Shown here: positions 24,377 through 32,108 of the stretch, piece after piece
Layout of the letters: every line of letters begins with the position of its first letter
Position numbering within the stretch: position 1 is the stretch's first letter
DNA from: Crocosphaera sp.
GTDB taxonomy: Bacteria > Cyanobacteriota > Cyanobacteriia > Cyanobacteriales > Microcystaceae
Reading direction: 5' to 3'
Assembly: GCF_030064895.1 (NCBI RefSeq)
Contig: NZ_JASJEB010000087.1
Coordinates: 1-36,440 of the forward strand
Length of the DNA stretch: 36,440 nt
Position numbers and translations under genes: made by a program
Notes under the pieces: model-generated
What the model was told of the DNA's origin: nothing
The model's input: the letters and a program-made list of their open reading frames with translations, nothing else
Databases searched by the model: none

Positions 24377-26149
24377 TTAACTTATTTTATAAATAAAAAT
24401 AATGTCGTTACGGGAATAAATGGGTTGATTATTGATTAGAAATTTCCAATTTTCAGCAGCAATAGGATTAGTTTCTTTTTGTACATAAATTTGTTGTTTT
24501 ACGGTACTATCAATGAGAAGATACTGATGAGGAAGTTGAGTGATAGTTTCTGTTTCTGGATTAAATCTAGATTGAGCATAATAGGATTCGATATTGATAG
24601 GATATTCTTCTATCTTACTTAGTAAATCAAGATATTGGACAAAACTAATGTTAACACCAAAAAGTTGATAGGTAATGACATTGTCGTTATCCTTTGGTAA
24701 TAAGTTATGGGTTAGCAAATATTCTACTCCCGGTTGGGTTTCTTGTCCCCAGTTAATCGTTGAATCATCGGCTAATTTCCATTTTTCTTGGTTCCAAATT
24801 GGGTTGACATAACTCAAAGATTGAGGAATTCCTATGATCCCTAAGTAGACGTAAATTGTTAACCCCCCTAATAAGACGTATTTTTGCCATTTATGTTTCA
24901 ATAGGACTGTTAAACTTGCAATTAATAGGTAAACAAATAAGAGAATAGGATAAAAATATCGATAACCAATAATAAAGCGACTATCTTTTGTCAACCAAAA
25001 ATAAATCAGAGGATAAGCACTAGCTAAAATTATTAAAGGTAGGTTTTTTTTATTAACATAATCTTTAAGGTTTATCTTCTGAAAAATTAGTTGGTAAATT
25101 AAAACTAATATCAAAAATAATGCGATAATAAACAGTGCTGGATTTTCTTTAAACCAAAAAATTTTAGCCAAGTATTCTAAGGAGGTTATAGGGACAAATT
25201 CTCCGTTCCAAAAAGGCTCTCTAATGCCTCCTGCTGTACTTAAATTCATTTTAATTCCGTCAACATAAACCCATAAATTCTCAATGATAGATTGCTTTGT
25301 TAAATTTCTAAATGCCCATCTATACATCAATAATATCAAAATAAATTGTATAATTGAACTCATAAATGCCAGGAATAAAAGATAGATTAATCTTCTATTT
25401 TTATTTTGTTTAAATAGGACAATGCCTACCCAAATATAAGTAAATATAGTAATAGGTATTAGAATTAAATTACTAAATTTTGCACTAATAGCAATAAATA
25501 AACAGAGGGTAAAAATAAAAAAATGTATTTCTAAAAATTGCTCATTTTCTTTTATTAATGTCTGATAAATAATCATCAGAGTAAGGATAGATAATAACCC
25601 ATATACACCGACACTGACATCGAAAGCTATCAGAAAGTTATGACTATAAAAAATTGGTGCAAAAACATATAAAATAGCAAATATAACAGAAATTCTCTCA
25701 GGTATTTTCTTAAAAATAAAAGTATATAAATATAACCAGACAAAAATAAAACTATTAAAAAATAAATGAGGTAGCCGTAGAGTAAATAAGAGTTGATGAA
25801 AATTACTATACTTATCCATCAAGAGATTATATCCTAAATTAAAAGCAGCTAAACGAGCCTCGATACTTTCTTCACCACTGATAATATTAATGCTAGGAAC
25901 TTCTAGATTATAGTCAGAATAAAATATATTAAGAATGAGAGAATTAATTAACTTAAAAAAAAGAGGATGTTCTTGATTCAATCCTAACCCTTGGGTATAA
26001 GCATAAGCAGCACCAATATATGCAGATTCATCTGAAGTAATAGAAGTTTCAGTTATTAGGTAAAAACCAATTATATAATAAATGATTATTAACAATATAA
26101 ATAATAATTGTCGAGGAAATTGTTTAATAGTAAAATACTTCAACGCCAT
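24377..26149 (-). CDS. GT-C family integral membrane glycosyltransferase
   Basis: A 590-aa protein with about 11-12 transmembrane helices and a C-terminal extracytoplasmic domain of about 130 residues. The first loop after helix 1 holds the acidic pair in TSITSDESAYIGAAYAY (Asp40-Glu41), and NQEHPLFFKLI follows near 58-68. This is the arrangement of ArnT/PMT-like (GT39/GT83) transferases, which use polyprenyl-phosphate sugars. It has a good GAGGAT ribosome site. It is the first gene of a two-gene minus-strand unit with the 725-aa protein. The sequence is strikingly AT-rich and Ile/Leu/Phe-rich compared with its neighbour, perhaps from separate acquisition. Substrate and acceptor are unknown. 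Confidence 0.82.
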   Translation of the reverse strand: MALKYFTIKQFPRQLLFILLIIIYYIIGFYLITETSITSDESAYIGAAYAYTQGLGLNQEHPLFFKLINSLILNIFYSDYNLEVPSINIISGEESIEARLAAFNLGYNLLMDKYSNFHQLLFTLRLPHLFFNSFIFVWLYLYTFIFKKIPERISVIFAILYVFAPIFYSHNFLIAFDVSVGVYGLLSILTLMIIYQTLIKENEQFLEIHFFIFTLCLFIAISAKFSNLILIPITIFTYIWVGIVLFKQNKNRRLIYLLFLAFMSSIIQFILILLMYRWAFRNLTKQSIIENLWVYVDGIKMNLSTAGGIREPFWNGEFVPITSLEYLAKIFWFKENPALFIIALFLILVLIYQLIFQKINLKDYVNKKNLPLIILASAYPLIYFWLTKDSRFIIGYRYFYPILLFVYLLIASLTVLLKHKWQKYVLLGGLTIYVYLGIIGIPQSLSYVNPIWNQEKWKLADDSTINWGQETQPGVEYLLTHNLLPKDNDNVITYQLFGVNISFVQYLDLLSKIEEYPINIESYYAQSRFNPETETITQLPHQYLLIDSTVKQQIYVQKETNPIAAENWKFLINNQPIYSRNDIIFIYKIS

Positions 26150-26384
26150 AAAATCCTCATCACCAAAAATTACTGCATCTAGAATGTTAGAGATTACTTA
26201 TATCATAAGTTGATCCATTTGTCAAAAAAACTAACACAAGCAGACTGCTGATACAGGGTAGGAGTGGGTGTTCCTGTGAGTTACTCAAATCAATAGAAGA
26301 TATAAGGAACCTAGAACATAGAAATAAGAGTCATATATTTGAGACCTTGGCTGAACCTGTCCAAATAGGCAACCATTAGAAACT

Positions 26385-27260
26385 ATGGCAATTAAGGATT
26401 ATCTAATTAATAAACTACGTAGAATCTTAGGAATTATTGATATTTTAGCGGCACTTGATCAAGTTTTAAAAGATCAGAGGCGGGAGTTAATTAAAGAACT
26501 TCTCAATAAAATTAAACCAGGAAGTATTGTGGAATGTTGTATAAATGGTGTGGAACTTTTAGCACCTATTGAACCGTTACAAGTTTATCAGCATTGTGTT
26601 TTTCCAACTGCTGAAGAAAAACTTAATTTCTCGGTTGAAAATCATTGCGCACAATGGTTAAGTTCTCGTATTAACTATGGAGATACTATTCTAGATATTG
26701 GTGCTGCTTTTGGGGTGATTAGTTTTCCTTTAGCTAAAGCAGTGGGTAAAAAAGGTCATATTTATGCCTTTGAACCGGCTAAAAATACCCAAGATGTTTT
26801 ACAAAAAATCTTAAACTTAAATCACTTTTCTAACATTACTTTAGTACCTCAAGCTATTTCAGATAAATCTGGAGTAGCCGAATTTATTGAATATAGTAAA
26901 GATAATGACTCATCTTGGGCTTCAGATACTTCTACTTTAGCCTCAGATGATAATATTAAAGAACATAAAAATTTTATGACTTATGAAGTATCTGTGATTA
27001 CTTTAGATGAATATGTCGAGGAAAATTCTTTGGAACCATCAGCGATAAAAATGGATATTGAAGGCTTTGAATTTTATGCCTTACAAGGAGCTAAACAAAC
27101 CTTGAATAAATATTTACCTTATCTGTGTATTGATATTCATGCTGATGTTAAAACAGGAAAATCTGCCTTACTTAACGTTAAACCCTTCTTGCAATCTCTT
27201 GGCTATACTTTAACAATGGAAGAACATACGCTTTATGGTATTCCTCCTGAAAAATCATGA
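26385..27260 (+). CDS. FkbM family SAM-dependent methyltransferase
   Basis: A 291-aa class I methyltransferase. The SAM-binding motif is ILDIGAAFGVISFPLAK (about 102-118), with AFEP near 128-131 contacting the ribose. The family's second region ITLDEYVEENSLEPSAIKMDIEGFE gives the FkbM signature KMDIEGFE. FkbM enzymes O-methylate sugar or polyketide hydroxyls. The first ~85 residues, which lack a motif, may be a helical recognition region. It is 80 bp upstream of the sugar C-methyltransferase gene on the same strand and probably co-transcribed with it, suggesting a methylated glycan product. It diverges from the GT-C genes. Confidence 0.88.
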   Translation: MAIKDYLINKLRRILGIIDILAALDQVLKDQRRELIKELLNKIKPGSIVECCINGVELLAPIEPLQVYQHCVFPTAEEKLNFSVENHCAQWLSSRINYGDTILDIGAAFGVISFPLAKAVGKKGHIYAFEPAKNTQDVLQKILNLNHFSNITLVPQAISDKSGVAEFIEYSKDNDSSWASDTSTLASDDNIKEHKNFMTYEVSVITLDEYVEENSLEPSAIKMDIEGFEFYALQGAKQTLNKYLPYLCIDIHADVKTGKSALLNVKPFLQSLGYTLTMEEHTLYGIPPEKS

Positions 27261-27340
27261 CAAGATACAATGGGGAAAAATACAAAGAAGTGGTTTAATA
27301 ATTGAAGACATATTTAATTAACTAGGAGCGAAAATTAACC

Positions 27341-28549
27341 TTGGATACTATCTGTCGTGTTTGCGATTCAACTAATTTAGAATTAGCGATTGATTTAGGA
27401 CATCAACCCTGGTGTAATAATTTCTTGAAACCAGAAGAAGTTGGTAAAGAACCTTTTTATCCCTTGCGAGTTTTATACTGTCATGATTGTGGAACCGTAC
27501 AGTTAGATTATACGGTGAAAAAAGAGATCATGTTTGGAGATCATACCTATCTTTCTGGGGTGACAAAATCTTTAAGCGAACACTTTAAAAATGTTGCTCA
27601 TGAAATCGATGATCGCTTCTTTAAAGATACTCCTAATAAGTCGGTTTTAGATATCGGTTCTAATGATGGAACACAACTGAAACATTTTCAAGCATTAGGT
27701 TATGACGTTTTGGGGGTAGAGTCATCAAAAACTACCTCAAAAATAGCCCAAGACGCAGGGGTTCCTACTGTTAATGATTTCTTTAATTTAGATGTAGTAA
27801 AACGTCTTGATAGGAAATTTCATGCTATTAACGCAGCCGGTGTATTTTTTCATTTAGAAGAACTCCATTCCGTCACTGAAGGAATAAGAGAAGCATTAAC
27901 AGATGACGGTGTTTTTGTGGTGCAATTCCTTTATATGAAGCGAATTGTTGATAATTTGGCCTTCGATCAAATCTATCATGAACATCTTTTATATTATAAT
28001 CTTAACACTATTGAAGTGTTATTAAATCGTCATGGTTTATCCATGTTTGATGCTTATTTATCTCCTATTCATGGAGGATCAATTATTGGCTTTGTTACTC
28101 ATCAAGGACAGAAAGCACCAAGCGATCGCTTACAAAAAATGCGTCAAGCAGAAGTAGAAGAAAAAAGCAATGAATTCTCTACTTATTTAGACTTTGCTAA
28201 GCGCATTGAACAGATGAAAATTGATAATTTAGCCTATTTAGATAAAGCTAAACAAGAGGGGAAAAGCGTCTGGGGTTTTGGCGCACCAGTTAAGGGTAAT
28301 ACCATGTTAAATTACTTTGGTGTAGGAACAAATCACCTAGATTATTTAGTGGAAAAAAATGAACTAAGACGGGGACTATATTCTCCTGGAATGCACATTC
28401 CCATTGTCATTGAAAAAGAACTAACAGAACTTCCTGATATTTATTATGTGTTAGCTTGGAACTTCAAAAAAGAAATTTTAGCTAATAATCAACACTTAAT
28501 TGATAAAGGAATTGAGTTCTATTTCCCTGTTAATCCTCAAGAGATTTAG
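27341..28549 (+). CDS. NDP-sugar C-methyltransferase (zinc-binding N-terminus)
   Basis: A 402-aa methyltransferase with the three-part architecture of sugar C-methyltransferases such as those for branched deoxysugars. An N-terminal zinc-binding domain carries CRVC (Cys5, Cys8) and CHDC (Cys47, Cys50). The central SAM domain has SVLDIGSNDGTQLKHF (101-116) and FDQIYHEHLLYYNL. The C-terminal domain carries SVWGFGAPVKGNTMLNYFG. It would add a methyl carbon to an NDP-keto-sugar. The start is a TTG at 27341 with TAGGAG twelve bases upstream; an in-frame stop further up and no earlier ATG support it. Together with the FkbM gene it points to a methylated sugar in a surface glycan, but no dedicated NDP-deoxysugar genes are present in the window. 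Confidence 0.9.
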   Translation: MDTICRVCDSTNLELAIDLGHQPWCNNFLKPEEVGKEPFYPLRVLYCHDCGTVQLDYTVKKEIMFGDHTYLSGVTKSLSEHFKNVAHEIDDRFFKDTPNKSVLDIGSNDGTQLKHFQALGYDVLGVESSKTTSKIAQDAGVPTVNDFFNLDVVKRLDRKFHAINAAGVFFHLEELHSVTEGIREALTDDGVFVVQFLYMKRIVDNLAFDQIYHEHLLYYNLNTIEVLLNRHGLSMFDAYLSPIHGGSIIGFVTHQGQKAPSDRLQKMRQAEVEEKSNEFSTYLDFAKRIEQMKIDNLAYLDKAKQEGKSVWGFGAPVKGNTMLNYFGVGTNHLDYLVEKNELRRGLYSPGMHIPIVIEKELTELPDIYYVLAWNFKKEILANNQHLIDKGIEFYFPVNPQEI

Positions 28550-28571
28550 TTCAGTTTCTGGTGGGCAATAC

Positions 28572-28682
28572 TATAGCACTTCTCATACTTGTGAGGTACA
28601 GAGTTTTCTAGTTTTAGGAGTTCGGAGTTCGGAGTTCGGAGTTAGATATTAGGTGTACCTCATGAGTCCGAGAAAGGCTATA
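28572..28682. mobile_element. MITE-like palindromic element, copy 1 (111 bp)
   Basis: The left end TATAGCACTTCTCATACTTG leads to TGAGGTACA. The right end is GTGTACCTCATGAGTCCGAG followed by AAAGGCTATA. The ends are imperfect inverted repeats of about 30 bp (TATAGC...GAGGTACA against TGTACCTC...GCTATA). The interior contains a GAGTTCGG tandem (28617-28644). Copy 2 at 29427-29513 shares both ends but has a different interior. There is no coding sequence, so any transposition would depend on a transposase elsewhere. Confidence 0.75.
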
Positions 28683-28726
28683 TTAGGACATAATAATATT
28701 ATGTCATTACAAATAAGTTCTTGTAG

Positions 28727-28747
28727 GGGTTTAACAGTGTTAAACCC
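28727..28747. repeat. Hairpin repeat GGGTTTAAC-AGT-GTTAAACCC
   Basis: A perfect 9-bp stem with a 3-base loop, part of a TTGTAGGGGTTTAACA-type intergenic repeat. A diverged relative occurs at 33579-33600. It is followed by CTCTTCG rather than a T-run, so it is not a clear terminator. It lies upstream of the second DUF29 gene in the 305-bp gap after the C-methyltransferase; nothing else is seen there apart from the MITE-like copy. Confidence 0.7.
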
Positions 28748-28854
28748 TCTTCGTAATTTTCCCACAATCTAAACTTGATTGCCGTATTAACAAAACCTTC
28801 TAAATATTGCCCACCTAAATTTTATTGATTGTAACAATCCCAGGAAAAATAATT

Positions 28855-29307
28855 ATGGAAACAGTAAAAAATCTTTATGAGACAGACTTTAACCTTTGGT
28901 TAGAAGAAACTGCTAGATTGTTAAAAGAAAACAATTTTGAGCAATTGGATATTGAAAATTTAATCGAAGAAATAGAAGCAATAGGAAGAAGTGAAAAGAA
29001 AGGATTTCGTAGTAATCTAGAAATATTATTACTGCACCTTTTAAAATGGAAATATCAACAAAATAAACGGTCAGGTAGTTGGAAACGTTCTATTATTGAA
29101 CATCGAAATAGGATATTAGACGAATTACAAGACAGTCCCAGTTATAAACCATATTACGAGCAAATTTTTGATAAATGTTATAAAAACGCCAGAAAATATG
29201 CTGAAGCAGAAACAGGTTTATCTATCAAGACGTTTCCTGAAATTTGTCCCTTTTCTAAAATAGAAGTTTTAACCATTGATTATATTCCCCAAGATGACAA
29301 GAATTAA
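28855..29307 (+). CDS. DUF29 family protein (second copy)
   Basis: About 150 aa from the ATG at 28855 (METVKNLYETDFNLWLEETA), with AGGA at 28842-28845 as ribosome site; a TTG ten codons upstream is less likely. It shows the DUF29 landmarks LDIENLIEEIEAIGRSEKKG, HLLKWKYQQNKRSGSWKRSI and YYEQIFDKCYKNARKYAEAE, with the conserved central tryptophan. It is a clear but diverged paralogue of the protein at 5573-6031. Function unknown. It is bracketed by two copies of a MITE-like element, one on each side, which makes it a candidate for having moved or been exchanged as a unit. It is separated from mysA by a 539-bp gap. Confidence 0.85.
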   Translation: METVKNLYETDFNLWLEETARLLKENNFEQLDIENLIEEIEAIGRSEKKGFRSNLEILLLHLLKWKYQQNKRSGSWKRSIIEHRNRILDELQDSPSYKPYYEQIFDKCYKNARKYAEAETGLSIKTFPEICPFSKIEVLTIDYIPQDDKN

Positions 29308-29426
29308 AATGGTAATAATTGATAGCTTGCTTAATCAATATATACTCTATTCTTGCCCACCATTATCGATCTTTCTTATCACTTTCTAACTTAATTAGAT
29401 AGTAATTATAGTAAAGGAAGGAAATA

Positions 29427-29513
29427 TATAGCAGTTCCCATACTTGTAAGGTACACAGGTAATCGCTTTAAGGCAGGAGACAGGTGTACCTCATGAGTCC
29501 GAGAAACGCTATA
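29427..29513. mobile_element. MITE-like palindromic element, copy 2 (87 bp)
   Basis: The left end TATAGCAGTTCCCATACTTG leads to TAAGGTACA. The right end is GTGTACCTCATGAGTCCGAG followed by AAACGCTATA; its first 20 bases are identical to copy 1. The interior is unrelated to copy 1. ATATA is present on both sides and could be a target duplication. It lies in the 539-bp gap before mysA. Confidence 0.75.
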
Positions 29514-29594
29514 TACCTGGACTGTTTCTTGCTGCATACAATATTTTTCCTTTCAAAGCAAGAGATAAAATGACGAATAATAAAGTTTTTTTAA

Positions 29595-29622
29595 GTAAAA
29601 ATCCTGATTTTTACGTTTTTTT
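29595..29622 (+). terminator. Intrinsic terminator-like hairpin upstream of mysA
   Basis: GTAAAAATC (29595-29603) and GATTTTTAC (29606-29614) form a perfect inverted repeat with a two-base centre, followed by GTTTTTTT. It lies 288 bp after the DUF29 stop and 225 bp before mysA. It could end transcripts from the left, or act within the mys leader if the promoter lies upstream. A 31-codon frame (29570-29665) overlaps it. The remaining gap (29623-29846) should hold the mysA promoter, but no strong -10/-35 pair is obvious. AAGGA at 29837-29841 is the mysA ribosome site. Confidence 0.65.
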
Positions 29623-29846
29623 ATTTACAATGCTTCCAGTTATTAAGTATTTATCCCTAAAATAATCTAGATTGTTGAGCGGAGAAATACATTTTTCAAA
29701 TTTCGTCAAAAAACTTTACTTTCTTTTAACATTTTGTTACTGTGTGTATGTGACGACCTTAACTACAGGTTTGTTGTTTCTGATCATAAGAAACACAACT
29801 TTCTATCAATTTCATATAAACTATACGCGCATACGCAAGGATAACT

Positions 29847-31169
29847 ATGGTTCAAGCAAAACCGTTAAATGATAAAACTGCTTCTGAATCCAATCAGATT
29901 ATTCAGTTTAATCACCCTGTAAAATACCGCACGTCCGAGTGGTACACCGGACACGGTGAAATTGTTGCTAGTGGAGATAATCGTTCCTTTGAAGTATCAG
30001 CCAGTTATAACCTAAAAGCCACTGTTAAGTTGGTTAACGACGTATTAAACCCAGAAAATCCAACTTTAGCCGAAATTTATAGTAGTCTCGGCCGTTGTGT
30101 TGCCATTGTTGATCTCACCATTGATGAACTATACGGCGAAGCAATCCGTAAATATTTTGAGTATCACGAAATTTCTTTAGAATTATACCCTTGTCGTGCT
30201 TGGGAGTCCGATAAAACCCCCGAAACCGTCAATAAAATCCTTTCTTATTTAGGCAAAGATGGTTCCGATGTTTCCCGTAACGAACCCGTATTAGTCATGG
30301 GTGGTGGTGTTTTAAGTGATGTAGCCGGTTTAGCTTGTGCGCTGCAACACAGACGTACCCCTTATGTCATGATCGGAACAACGGTTATTGCTGCCATCGA
30401 TGCAGGACCTTCTCCTCGTACTTGTACCAACGGCAGTCAGTTCAAGAATAGTATGGGTGTGTATCATCCCCCAGTTTTAACTTTGGTGGATCGTACCTTC
30501 TTCCGTACCCTAGAAACCGGTCATGTCCGTCACGGGATGTCTGAAATTATCAAAATGGCGGTTACCGATGATCCCGTTTTGTTTGAATTAATGGAAAAAT
30601 ACGGGGCCCGTTTAGTAGAGACCCATTTTGCTACTTTAGTAGACGATGCAGAACTTTCTGAAATTGCCGATGAAGTAATTTATCGCGCTTTATTCTCCTA
30701 TATGAAGCACGAAGGGACAAATATGTTTGAGACCTATCAGGATCGTCCCCATGCTTACGGACACACCTGGAGTCCTCGCTTTGAACCCGCAGTTAAATTA
30801 ATGCACGGTCATGCAGTATCCATTGGTATGGCTTTCGGTGCCAGTTTAGCAGCAGAAATGGGTTGGTTATCAATAGCAGATCGCGATCGCATTATTGGCC
30901 TTTGCACCTCTATGGGTTTATCTGTTTATCATCCCATCCTCGAAGACATGGACATCATGTTAGAAGGACAGAAAAATATGCGTCGTAAGCGCGGAGAAGG
31001 TGGACTTTGGGCCCCCTTACCAACTACCATTGGCCAATGCGACTACGCCCAAGACGTTTCTTCTGGGTTGTTACAAAAAGCTGTGGAACACCATAAAGCA
31101 TACTGTACTTCTTTGCCATCGGGCGGAAAAGGCGAGGAAATGTATCTCAGCGATCTCGGTTTAGCGTAA
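29847..31169 (+). CDS. mysA: 2-epi-5-epi-valiolone-type cyclase, demethyl-4-deoxygadusol synthase (MysA)
   Basis: The first MAA enzyme, a sugar phosphate cyclase related to dehydroquinate synthase that acts on sedoheptulose 7-phosphate with NAD+ and a divalent metal. The NAD-binding glycine motif is VLVMGGGVLSDVAGLACALQ (148-167). The MAA-type substrate region is DAGPSPRTCTNGSQFKNSMG (185-204). Metal ligands probably come from RHGMSEIIK (Glu233), PHAYGHTWSP (His302/306) and MHGHAVSIG (His320/322). The GPSPRTCTNG pattern separates it from dehydroquinate synthase. At 440 aa, with an N-terminal part (about 1-45) before the Rossmann domain, it fits the family. It has a good AAGGA site and lies 12 bp before mysB. 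MAA synthesis is usually induced by UV or high light; no such site could be assigned here. Confidence 0.93.
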   Translation: MVQAKPLNDKTASESNQIIQFNHPVKYRTSEWYTGHGEIVASGDNRSFEVSASYNLKATVKLVNDVLNPENPTLAEIYSSLGRCVAIVDLTIDELYGEAIRKYFEYHEISLELYPCRAWESDKTPETVNKILSYLGKDGSDVSRNEPVLVMGGGVLSDVAGLACALQHRRTPYVMIGTTVIAAIDAGPSPRTCTNGSQFKNSMGVYHPPVLTLVDRTFFRTLETGHVRHGMSEIIKMAVTDDPVLFELMEKYGARLVETHFATLVDDAELSEIADEVIYRALFSYMKHEGTNMFETYQDRPHAYGHTWSPRFEPAVKLMHGHAVSIGMAFGASLAAEMGWLSIADRDRIIGLCTSMGLSVYHPILEDMDIMLEGQKNMRRKRGEGGLWAPLPTTIGQCDYAQDVSSGLLQKAVEHHKAYCTSLPSGGKGEEMYLSDLGLA

Positions 31170-31181
31170 GAAAAATTAATT

Positions 31182-32015
31182 ATGAGTCAATTATTAACTA
31201 CTCCTCCAGCAGCAAGACCGGTCACCCCCTTGGGTATTCTAGTGGAAAAACTAGAAAGTACCCTTAAATTAGCGGAAACTGAGGCTGTTTCACCCTTTTT
31301 ATTAACTGCCTTACAAGAGGTAGAAGCCTTAGCATCGGGTCTAGATCCGTACCTAGACGACTGTACCACAGAAGAATCAGCAGCTTTAGCCAACTTAGCC
31401 AAGAAAACGGCAGAAGAAGACTGGAGCAAGCGTTTTTCTGACGGGGAAACAGTACGTCAGTTAGAACAGGAAATGTTGTCCGGTCATATTGAAGGACAAA
31501 CCCTAAAATTCTTCATTTCCATGATGGGTGCAAAACGTATCTTGGAAGTGGGAATGTTCAGTGGTTATTCTGCTTTAGCGATGGCCGAAGCGTTACCGGA
31601 GGACGGTTATTTGCTCGCTTGTGAGGTTGATCAATATGTGGCTGACTTTGCTCGCACTTGTTTTGATCAGTCCCCTCATGGCAGCAAAATAGACATCAAG
31701 GTCGCTCCTGCCTTGGAAACTATGCAAGTCTTAGCAGAGACTCAAGAATGCTTTGATTTAGTGTTTATTGATGCTGATAAGGCAGGCTACATTGACTACT
31801 TCAAACTGCTGTTAGAGAGCAATTTATTAGCTCCTGGGGGCATTATCTGCGTGGATAACACCTTGTTGCAGGGACAACCCTATTTACCAGCGCAACAACG
31901 CACACTCAACGGAGAAGCGATCGCTCGTTTTAACCGTTTTGTGGCGGATGATGACCGTGTGGAACAGGTATTATTACCGTTGAGAGATGGTTTAACTCTG
32001 ATCCGACGCAAGTAG
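31182..32015 (+). CDS. mysB: O-methyltransferase MysB (4-deoxygadusol formation)
   Basis: A 277-aa SAM-dependent O-methyltransferase which, with MysA, converts the cyclised product to 4-deoxygadusol. After an N-terminal helical region of about 110 residues, the class I SAM fold shows motif I ILEVGMFSGYSALAMAEALP (120-139), the acidic ACEVD (about 146-150) at the ribose, FDLVFIDADKAGYIDYF (metal-binding aspartates) and GGIICVDNTLLQG. This is the caffeoyl-CoA-type family, in which a divalent metal positions the substrate hydroxyl. It begins 12 bp after mysA and so is co-transcribed with it. A perfect hairpin follows its stop, which may lower expression of the downstream genes relative to mysAB. 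Confidence 0.93.
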   Translation: MSQLLTTPPAARPVTPLGILVEKLESTLKLAETEAVSPFLLTALQEVEALASGLDPYLDDCTTEESAALANLAKKTAEEDWSKRFSDGETVRQLEQEMLSGHIEGQTLKFFISMMGAKRILEVGMFSGYSALAMAEALPEDGYLLACEVDQYVADFARTCFDQSPHGSKIDIKVAPALETMQVLAETQECFDLVFIDADKAGYIDYFKLLLESNLLAPGGIICVDNTLLQGQPYLPAQQRTLNGEAIARFNRFVADDDRVEQVLLPLRDGLTLIRRK

Positions 32016-32022
32016 TTGGATG

Positions 32023-32048
32023 AAACCCCGTTATTAACAACGGGGTTT
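32023..32048 (+). terminator. Perfect hairpin between mysB and mysC
   Basis: AAACCCCGTT (32023-32032) pairs completely with AACGGGGTTT (32039-32048) around a 6-base loop. The stem starts 7 bp after the mysB stop. Only three T follow directly, so it is either a weak terminator that lets some transcription through or an mRNA-stabilising processing site. Any effect on mysAB versus mysC dosage is inference. Confidence 0.55.
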
Positions 32049-32108
32049 AACAATTGACTCATGAATCACATCTAACACACTCCTCACACTCTTTTTTTTT
32101 CATCAGTG

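Noticed and set aside
29308-29846. tRNA or other structured RNA gene before mysA
   Set aside because: No cloverleaf arms or conserved tRNA boxes were found; the structure present is explained by the MITE-like copy and the hairpin.
29672-29872. 66-codon frame upstream of mysA
   Set aside because: It uses a TTG start without a ribosome site, overlaps the mysA start and has no protein-like features beyond chance hydrophobic residues.
31880-32062. Antisense frame over the end of mysB
   Set aside because: A shadow of the mysB coding frame with no independent start signal.
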